From: Acetatifactor sp.
GTDB taxonomy: Bacteria > Bacillota > Clostridia > Lachnospirales > Lachnospiraceae
Assembly (NCBI GenBank): GCA_029050705.1
Contig: JAIDME010000491.1
Span: 1 to 35,315 of the forward strand
Length of the DNA: 35,315 nt
Direction of reading: 5' to 3'
Shown: one piece after another, positions 30,013 to 35,315 of the stretch
Layout of the letters: every line of letters starts with the position of its first letter
Numbering within the stretch: position 1 is the stretch's first letter
Translations under genes and position numbers: made by a program
The notes under the pieces: model-generated
Seen by the model: the letters and a program-made list of their open reading frames with translations, nothing else
Databases searched by the model: none
Told to the model about the DNA's origin: nothing

Positions 30013-32400
30013 ATGCAGGTTATTAAGAGAAACGGAGAAAGAGCTGACTTTACGCTTACAAAAATTAACGATGCCATTATGAAAGCTTTTCATGCCACAC
30101 AGATGAGCTATACAAACGACATTATTGATTTACTTGCATTGCGTGTGACGGCTGATTTCCAGGGTAAAGTAAAGGATGACGGAGTCCATGTAGAGGATAT
30201 TCAGGACAGTGTAGAACGTGTTCTGGGACAGGCCGGTTACGAGGAAGTGGCAAAGGCATACATCCTGTACCGCAAACAGCGGGAGAAAATGCGTACTATG
30301 ACCTCCACAATTCTGGATTACAAAGAGGTTGTGAACGGTTATGTAAAGGTGGAGGACTGGCGGGTCAAGGAGAATTCTACCGTTACCTATTCAGTCGGCG
30401 GACTGATCTTAAGCAACTCCGGTGCCGTTACCGCCAATTACTGGCTGTCAGAGATTTACGACGAAGAGATTGCCGAGGCACACAGGAATGCGGACATTCA
30501 TATCCATGACCTTTCCATGCTCACCGGATATTGTGCAGGCTGGTCTCTGAAGCAGTTGATTCAGGAAGGGCTGGGAGGAATCACGGGCAAGATTACTTCT
30601 GCTCCGGCAAGACATCTTTCCGTGCTCTGCAACCAGATGGTCAATTTCCTGGGAATCATGCAGAATGAGTGGGCGGGCGCTCAGGCGTTTTCCTCTTTTG
30701 ATACTTATCTTGCGCCTTTTGTCAAGGTGGACAATCTGGGCTATGGCGAGGTAAAAAAGTGCATTGAGGCTTTTGTTTACGGCGTGAATACGCCCAGCCG
30801 CTGGGGCACTCAGGCTCCCTTCTCCAACATTACTCTGGACTGGACGGTGCCTGATGATCTGGCAGAGCTGCCGGCGATTGTGGGCGGCCGGGAGATGAAC
30901 TTTAAATATAAGGACTGCAAGCCGGAGATGGACATGGTCAACAGGGCGTTTATTGAGACCATGATTGAGGGTGATGCCAATGGCAGAGGGTTCCAGTATC
31001 CCATTCCCACCTATTCCATCACAAGGGATTTTGACTGGTCCGACACAGAGAATAACCGGCTTTTGTTTGAGATGACGGCAAAGTACGGAACACCGTATTT
31101 TTCCAATTATATTAACTCGGATATGCAGCCCGGCGATGTGCGGAGCATGTGCTGTCGTCTTCGTCTTGACCTGAGGGAACTCAGGAAAAAGACGGGCGGA
31201 TTTTTCGGCTCCGGTGAGAGTACGGGCAGCGTGGGCGTTGTCACCATCAATCTGCCAAGAATCGCATATCTGTCCTCTGATGAGGATGATTTTTTCACAA
31301 GGCTTAATCATATGATGGATGTGGCGGCCCGTTCTCTGAAGATCAAGAGGGGAGTCATCTCCAAGCTGCTTGATGAGGGGCTGTATCCGTATACCAGGCG
31401 TTATCTGGGGTCCTTTGAAAATCATTTTTCCACCATCGGGCTTATCGGCATGAACGAGGTGGGGCTGAACGCCAACTGGCTTCGGGATGACATGACCAGC
31501 CCAAAGACTCAGGAGTTTGCAAAAAAGGTGTTGAACCATATGCGCAGCCGTCTCTCCGATTATCAGGAGCAGTACGGTGATCTGTACAATCTGGAGGCCA
31601 CTCCTGCGGAGAGTACCACCTACCGTCTGGCGAAGCATGACAAGAAGCGCTGGCCGGCGATAAAGACGGCAGGAAAGCCGGGGGATACGCCATATTACAC
31701 CAATTCCTCTCATTTGCCTGTGGATTATACCACTGACATTTTTGATGCGCTGGATATTCAGGATGAGCTGCAGACTCTGTACACTTCCGGAACGGTGTTT
31801 CATGCCTTTCTGGGTGAGAAGCTTCCTGACTGGAAAGCGGCTGCTTCTCTGGTGCGCAAGATTGCCGAGAACTACAGGCTGCCTTACTATACTTTGTCTC
31901 CTACTTACTCCATCTGCAAGACCCACGGTTATCTTGCGGGAGAGGTGAAGACCTGCCCTCACTGCGGGGAGGGGACGGAGGTTTACAGCCGTATCACAGG
32001 CTACTACCGTCCTGTGCAGAACTGGAACGACGGCAAGCTGCAGGAATATGCAAACCGCACAGAGTATGACATTGAGAATTCTGTTCTGAAGCGTCCTACA
32101 AGAAGTATTGTCACGCTGTCTAATTTTGCGGAGGAGCCCCGGGTGGAGGTGGAGCAGCCCAGGGATGTCAGATATCTGTTTACCACGAAGACATGCCCTA
32201 ACTGTAAGCTGGCAAAAGAATATCTGAAGGGTGTGCATTATGTGGCCATTGACGCAGAAGAAAATATAGAGCTGGCAGGCCGTTACGGGGTGATGCAGGC
32301 ACCGACACTGGTGGTAGTGAACGGTGACAGCCAGAAAAAGTATGTCAATGCATCCAATATCAAAAAATATGCAGAGCAGCTGAATGGAGTTTTAGTATGA
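30013..32400 (+). CDS. nrdD: Anaerobic ribonucleoside-triphosphate reductase fused to a glutaredoxin-like domain
   Basis: A 795-residue class III ribonucleotide reductase that makes dNTPs without oxygen using a glycyl radical. Residues about 1-95 are an ATP-cone (MQVIKRNGERADFTLTKIN). A conserved active-site Cys is C174 in TGYC-AGWSL. The zinc site near the end is C635-x2-H638 with C648-x2-C651, and the glycyl radical residue should be G663 in RITGYYRP. Residues about 717-795 add a glutaredoxin/thioredoxin-like domain with C728-P-N-C731 and a cis-Pro-type QAPTLVV. This could deliver electrons directly; formate or thioredoxin serve other NrdD types. GGGAGG supports ATG 30013. The activase gene nrdG is not next to it. 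Its stop overlaps pyrF (ATGA). Confidence 0.96.
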   Translation: MQVIKRNGERADFTLTKINDAIMKAFHATQMSYTNDIIDLLALRVTADFQGKVKDDGVHVEDIQDSVERVLGQAGYEEVAKAYILYRKQREKMRTMTSTILDYKEVVNGYVKVEDWRVKENSTVTYSVGGLILSNSGAVTANYWLSEIYDEEIAEAHRNADIHIHDLSMLTGYCAGWSLKQLIQEGLGGITGKITSAPARHLSVLCNQMVNFLGIMQNEWAGAQAFSSFDTYLAPFVKVDNLGYGEVKKCIEAFVYGVNTPSRWGTQAPFSNITLDWTVPDDLAELPAIVGGREMNFKYKDCKPEMDMVNRAFIETMIEGDANGRGFQYPIPTYSITRDFDWSDTENNRLLFEMTAKYGTPYFSNYINSDMQPGDVRSMCCRLRLDLRELRKKTGGFFGSGESTGSVGVVTINLPRIAYLSSDEDDFFTRLNHMMDVAARSLKIKRGVISKLLDEGLYPYTRRYLGSFENHFSTIGLIGMNEVGLNANWLRDDMTSPKTQEFAKKVLNHMRSRLSDYQEQYGDLYNLEATPAESTTYRLAKHDKKRWPAIKTAGKPGDTPYYTNSSHLPVDYTTDIFDALDIQDELQTLYTSGTVFHAFLGEKLPDWKAAASLVRKIAENYRLPYYTLSPTYSICKTHGYLAGEVKTCPHCGEGTEVYSRITGYYRPVQNWNDGKLQEYANRTEYDIENSVLKRPTRSIVTLSNFAEEPRVEVEQPRDVRYLFTTKTCPNCKLAKEYLKGVHYVAIDAEENIELAGRYGVMQAPTLVVVNGDSQKKYVNASNIKKYAEQLNGVLV

Positions 32401-33332
32401 TAAATAAATTGATTGCAAAAATTCGGGAGACAAACGCTCCGATTGTGGTGGGGCTGGACCCCATGTTGAAATATGTGCCGGAGCATATAAAGCAGAAGGC
32501 TTTCGGGGAATATGGCGAGACCCTGGAAGGTGCGGCGGAGGCGGTCTGGCAGTATAATAAGGGAATTGTGGACGCAGTGTATGACCTGATTCCCGCAGTG
32601 AAGCCTCAGGTTGCCATGTATGAGCAGTTCGGCATTCCGGGTATGATTGCATTTAAGAAGACTGTGGATTATTGCAGGGAAAAGGGCCTGGTAGTCATCG
32701 GTGATGTCAAAAGGGGAGACATTGGTTCCACGTCAGAGGCTTACGCTGTTGGGCACCTGGGCAGGGTTCAGGTGGGAAATAATATCTGTGCAGGCTTTGA
32801 CGAGGACTTTGTGACCGTGAATCCTTATCTGGGTTCCGACGGTGTGAAGCCCTTTACCAAAATATGCGCTCAGGAGAAAAAGGGTATTTTTGTTCTGGTG
32901 AAGACATCAAATCCCAGCAGCGGAGAGTTTCAGGACAGGCTGATTGATGGCAGACCCCTGTACGAGCATGTAGGGGAGCAGGTGGCGGCCTGGGGCGCTG
33001 AGTGTATGCCGGAGAGCGGAGATTACAGCTATGTGGGAGCAGTGGTGGGAGCCACTTACCCCGAGCAGGGAAGGATTTTGAGAAAGGTGATGCCGAAGGC
33101 GTTCATCCTGGTGCCGGGATATGGCGCTCAGGGCGGGAAGGGTGCCGATCTGAAGCACTTCTTTAACGAGGACGGGCTGGGGGCCATTATCAGCTCCTCA
33201 AGGGGAATCATTGCGGCATATCAGCAGGAGCAATACGCAAAGTACGGGCCGGAAGCATATGCAGATGCTTCCAGAGCGGCAGTCCTGGATATGAGGGAAG
33301 ATATTGCAAAGGCTCAGCAGCGTTCTTCATGA
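32397..33332 (+). CDS. pyrF: Orotidine-5'-phosphate decarboxylase (type 2)
   Basis: A 311-residue OMP decarboxylase, the last step of de novo UMP synthesis. The longer form (about 310 residues) is the type 2 class. VVGLDPMLKYVPEH is the N-terminal strand and VVIGDVKRGDIGSTSEAYA holds the catalytic D-x-K-x-x-D. VPGYGAQGGKGADLKHFF and SSSRGIIAAYQ bind the phosphate. It starts inside the nrdD stop (ATGA), so it is translationally coupled to nrdD, linking pyrimidine synthesis to dNTP production. Confidence 0.96.
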   Translation: MINKLIAKIRETNAPIVVGLDPMLKYVPEHIKQKAFGEYGETLEGAAEAVWQYNKGIVDAVYDLIPAVKPQVAMYEQFGIPGMIAFKKTVDYCREKGLVVIGDVKRGDIGSTSEAYAVGHLGRVQVGNNICAGFDEDFVTVNPYLGSDGVKPFTKICAQEKKGIFVLVKTSNPSSGEFQDRLIDGRPLYEHVGEQVAAWGAECMPESGDYSYVGAVVGATYPEQGRILRKVMPKAFILVPGYGAQGGKGADLKHFFNEDGLGAIISSSRGIIAAYQQEQYAKYGPEAYADASRAAVLDMREDIAKAQQRSS

Positions 33333-33357
33333 TTACAGGAGACAGGAGGATGACAGT

Positions 33358-33957
33358 ATGAATATAGTGTGTCTGGATTTGGAGGGAGTGCTGGTGCCTG
33401 AGATCTGGATTGCTTTTGCGGAGGCAAGCGGCATTCCGGAACTGAGGAGGACCACTCGGGACGAGCCGGATTATGATAAGCTGATGCGGTGGCGCATCGG
33501 TATTTTAAAGGAACATGGACTGGGGCTGAAGGAGATTCAGGACACTATCGCCACCATTCGGCCTCTGACGGGCGCAAAGGAATTTCTGGATGAGCTGAGA
33601 AGTATTACCCAGGTCGTTATTATCAGCGATACTTTTACACAGTTTGCTTCGCCGCTTATGGAGAAGCTGGGCTGGCCTACCATATTCTGCAACTCTCTGG
33701 AGGTGGCGGAGAATGGTGAGATTACAGGCTTTAAGATGCGGATTGAAAATTCAAAGCTGACCACAGTGCGGGCACTGCAGTCCATCGGCTACGATACAAT
33801 CGCCAGCGGGGACAGCTACAATGATCTGGCTATGATCCAGGCAAGCAAGGCAGGATTCCTGTTCAGGAGCACGGACAAGATCAAAGCGGATTATCCTGAA
33901 CTTCCCGCGTTTGATGACTACGGGGAACTGCTGGCGGCTATCAAAGCTGCACTGTAA
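33358..33957 (+). CDS. thrH: HAD phosphatase, ThrH-like (phosphoserine phosphatase / homoserine phosphotransferase)
   Basis: A 199-residue HAD-superfamily enzyme. The nucleophile motif is C-L-D-L-E-G-V-L (residues 4-11, Asp6 and Glu8), motif II is the Ser/Thr in VVIISDTF, and motif IV is ASGDSYNDLAM. The DLEGVL form with Glu in place of the usual second Asp and the WIAFAEASGI cap start are typical of ThrH, described in Pseudomonas as a phosphoserine phosphatase that can move phosphate to homoserine. ATG 33358 follows GGAGG, 25 bases after pyrF. The exact substrate here is not proven, and a pyrimidine nucleotide phosphatase role beside pyrF is a possible alternative. Confidence 0.87.
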   Translation: MNIVCLDLEGVLVPEIWIAFAEASGIPELRRTTRDEPDYDKLMRWRIGILKEHGLGLKEIQDTIATIRPLTGAKEFLDELRSITQVVIISDTFTQFASPLMEKLGWPTIFCNSLEVAENGEITGFKMRIENSKLTTVRALQSIGYDTIASGDSYNDLAMIQASKAGFLFRSTDKIKADYPELPAFDDYGELLAAIKAAL

Positions 33958-33970
33958 ATTTACTAAACAT

Positions 33971-34007
33971 TACCGGGGCTGCGCAGGCGTGGCCCCGGTA
34001 TTATTAT
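33971..34007 (+). terminator. Terminator of the nrdD operon
   Basis: TACCGGGGC (33971-33979) pairs exactly with GCCCCGGTA (33992-34000) around a 12-base loop, followed by TTATTAT, 13 bases after the thrH stop. Confidence 0.8.
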
Positions 34008-34036
34008 GGACTGACAGGGCATTGGAGAACTTCCTG

Positions 34037-34067
34037 TGCGAAAAGCTTTCCGCAGTAGTTTCGAAAC
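34037..34067. promoter_or_regulatory. Two palindromes upstream of the pullulanase promoter
   Basis: TGCGAAAAGCTTTCCGCA (34037-34054) is palindromic at 16 of 18 positions, and GTTTCGAAAC (34058-34067) is a perfect 10-base palindrome. Both lie upstream of the -35 box. They resemble sugar-regulator operators (LacI/CcpA type) in general form but do not match the CcpA cre consensus well. Confidence 0.4.
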
Positions 34068-34080
34068 CGAAAAAGCCTCA

Positions 34081-34109
34081 TTGACGTGTCCTGAAACATG
34101 TGGTAGGAT
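34081..34109 (+). promoter_or_regulatory. Promoter of the pullulanase gene
   Basis: TTGACG (34081-34086) and TAGGAT (34104-34109) are 17 bases apart, 35 bases before the start codon. A 5-base dyad (AACTT-AACGA-AAGTT) sits in the short leader, and no strong ribosome binding site is seen. Confidence 0.6.
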
Positions 34110-34144
34110 TCATAAAACGAAACTTAACGAAAGTTGATGGTGCC

Positions 34145-35315
34145 ATGTTTATATATACCAGAGAATTTGATGAGCAGTACGAGTATACAGGACAGGATTT
34201 GGGATCTGTCTGCGGGGAGAAGGAGACGGTGTTCAAGCTTTGGGCCCCTCTTGCGGAGAGTGTAGAGTTGTGCCTCTACGGGGAGAAGGGGGAGGAATCA
34301 ATCTTTCCCATGAAAAGAGGAGAACGGGGAGTCTGGCAGCTGGATTTTTCGAAGAGTCTGCATGGAACCTACTATGATTATCGTGTCCGGACGGAAGGTA
34401 AAACGGTGCAGAGCGCTGACCCTTATGCAAGGGCCTGCGGCTGTAACGGCCGGCGCAGCATGGTGGTGGATTTGGATCGGACAAATCCGGAAGGTTTTAG
34501 GCAGGATACGCCGCCTGAGGCAAAGGAGGAGACAGTTATTTATGAACTGCATGTGAAGGATTTCTCCTATGACCCTGACTGCGGGATCCCGAAACAATTC
34601 AGGGGAAAATATAAAGCATTTACCTTTCCGGGCAAAGGAGAGGAGCCGGGGCAGGCAGCTGCCGGTATCACATATTTGCGGCAGCTCGGCGTGACTCATG
34701 TTCATCTGCTTCCTATTTTTGATTTCGGGTGGCTGGACGAGGCGGGAGATGACAGGCAGTTTAACTGGGGCTATGACCCGGTGAATTTCAATGTACCGGA
34801 GGGTTCTTTTGCCACGGATGTGACCGACGGCACTGTGCGCATCCGGGAGTGCAAAGAAATGATTCAGGCTCTTCACCGGGCGGGAATCCGGGTGATAATG
34901 GATGTAGTATACAACCACATGTATGAGAAGGACTCCTGGTTTGAGCGGACTGTCCCGGGATATTACTGCAGAAGATGGGAGAACGGAGAGCTGTCAGATG
35001 GCTCGGCCTGCGGAAACGATATAGCAGCGGGACGCGCCATGGTGGATAACTATATTGCCGACTCCGTACTCTACTGGGCCAGAGAATATCACATAGACGG
35101 CTTCCGCTTTGATTTGATGGGATTGCTTACCACGGAGCTGATGAATCGTATTCGAAGGGAACTGGACGCGGAGTTTGGACCGGGGGAGAAGCTGTTGTAC
35201 GGCGAGCCCTGGCGGGCAGGGAATTCCCCCATGGAGAAGGGCACTCACCCGGTGTTGAAAGAAAACATAGATAAGCTGCCGGATTCCATCGCCATATTTT
35301 CGGATGATACAAGGG
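34145..35315 (+). CDS. pulA: Type I pullulanase, N-terminal part (GH13, partial)
   Basis: An open frame of 390 residues that leaves the window on the right without a stop. Residues about 20-130 are a CBM48-like N-terminal domain (FKLWAPLAESVELCLYG). The GH13 barrel then begins with TVIYELHVKDFS. Conserved regions are seen in order: NWGYDPVNF, DVVYNH, GFRFD323LMG with the nucleophile, and YGE354PW with the acid/base. YNWGYDP with this layout is typical of type I pullulanases, which cut alpha-1,6 branches in pullulan, amylopectin or glycogen. No signal peptide is present, so this copy should be intracellular. ATG 34145 has a poor ribosome binding site, but no better start was found. Confidence 0.92.
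   Translation, partial: MFIYTREFDEQYEYTGQDLGSVCGEKETVFKLWAPLAESVELCLYGEKGEESIFPMKRGERGVWQLDFSKSLHGTYYDYRVRTEGKTVQSADPYARACGCNGRRSMVVDLDRTNPEGFRQDTPPEAKEETVIYELHVKDFSYDPDCGIPKQFRGKYKAFTFPGKGEEPGQAAAGITYLRQLGVTHVHLLPIFDFGWLDEAGDDRQFNWGYDPVNFNVPEGSFATDVTDGTVRIRECKEMIQALHRAGIRVIMDVVYNHMYEKDSWFERTVPGYYCRRWENGELSDGSACGNDIAAGRAMVDNYIADSVLYWAREYHIDGFRFDLMGLLTTELMNRIRRELDAEFGPGEKLLYGEPWRAGNSPMEKGTHPVLKENIDKLPDSIAIFSDDTR

Noticed and set aside
30448-32238. 596-codon minus-strand frame
   Set aside because: It is opposite nrdD, whose motifs are unmistakable; a long shadow caused by biased codons.

Overview
The window looks like a chromosomal segment of an anaerobic gut Firmicute, most likely a Lachnospiraceae-type Clostridia. 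The evidence is strong GGAGG ribosome binding sites, sigma-A promoters with TTGACA/TATAAT-like boxes, an anaerobic (class III) ribonucleotide reductase, a DUF4317-type protein, several radical SAM/Fe-S proteins, and cytoplasmic or secreted glycosidases (GH29, GH43-like, type I pullulanase). No tRNA, rRNA, CRISPR array, transposase or phage gene was seen.

Layout. 1-2400: the tail of an unknown gene, a membrane-anchored hypothetical protein, and a D,D-carboxypeptidase with an extra N-terminal domain. 2373-7941: a TetR regulator divergent from a five-gene operon (SCP2-like lipid carrier, alpha/beta hydrolase, condensation-domain-like acyltransferase, stand-alone acyl carrier protein, AMP-forming acyl ligase). 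This looks like a very small thiotemplate pathway making an acylated small molecule or lipid, with two TetR-type operator dyads in its promoter region. 8035-11421: a large Cache-domain hybrid histidine kinase with two receiver domains. 11537-12571: a polytopic membrane protein ending in a strong terminator. 12662-15439: an XRE/TPR regulator and an ABC exporter. 15449-16200: an HxlR regulator divergent from a type I toxin-antitoxin locus (31-residue holin-like peptide plus a convergent antisense RNA).

16283-20696 is the most interesting part. It is a RiPP-like cluster with a 93-residue precursor built from 23-residue repeats carrying ACGS-ACGA-GD. A SPASM radical SAM maturase, a nitroreductase, an FMN-barrel/ferredoxin fusion, a zinc-type macrodomain and an M-class sirtuin (SirTM) follow, all tightly packed on one strand. 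This places a repeat-peptide maturation system together with reversible protein ADP-ribosylation enzymes. I think the precursor/maturase pair belongs to the ACGX-repeat family known from genome annotation, but its product and the link to the macrodomain/sirtuin pair appear uncharacterised.

20758-29653 holds mixed housekeeping and accessory genes: a GH43-like glycosidase, a metallophosphoesterase, small hypothetical genes, oligoendopeptidase F, a DUF4317-like protein, an alpha-L-fucosidase, MscL with a zinc ribbon, and a TPR lipoprotein. 30013-33957: nrdD with a fused C-terminal glutaredoxin-like domain behind a likely NrdR box pair, then pyrF and a thrH-like phosphatase in one operon. 34145 to the end is the N-terminal part of a type I pullulanase that runs out of the window.
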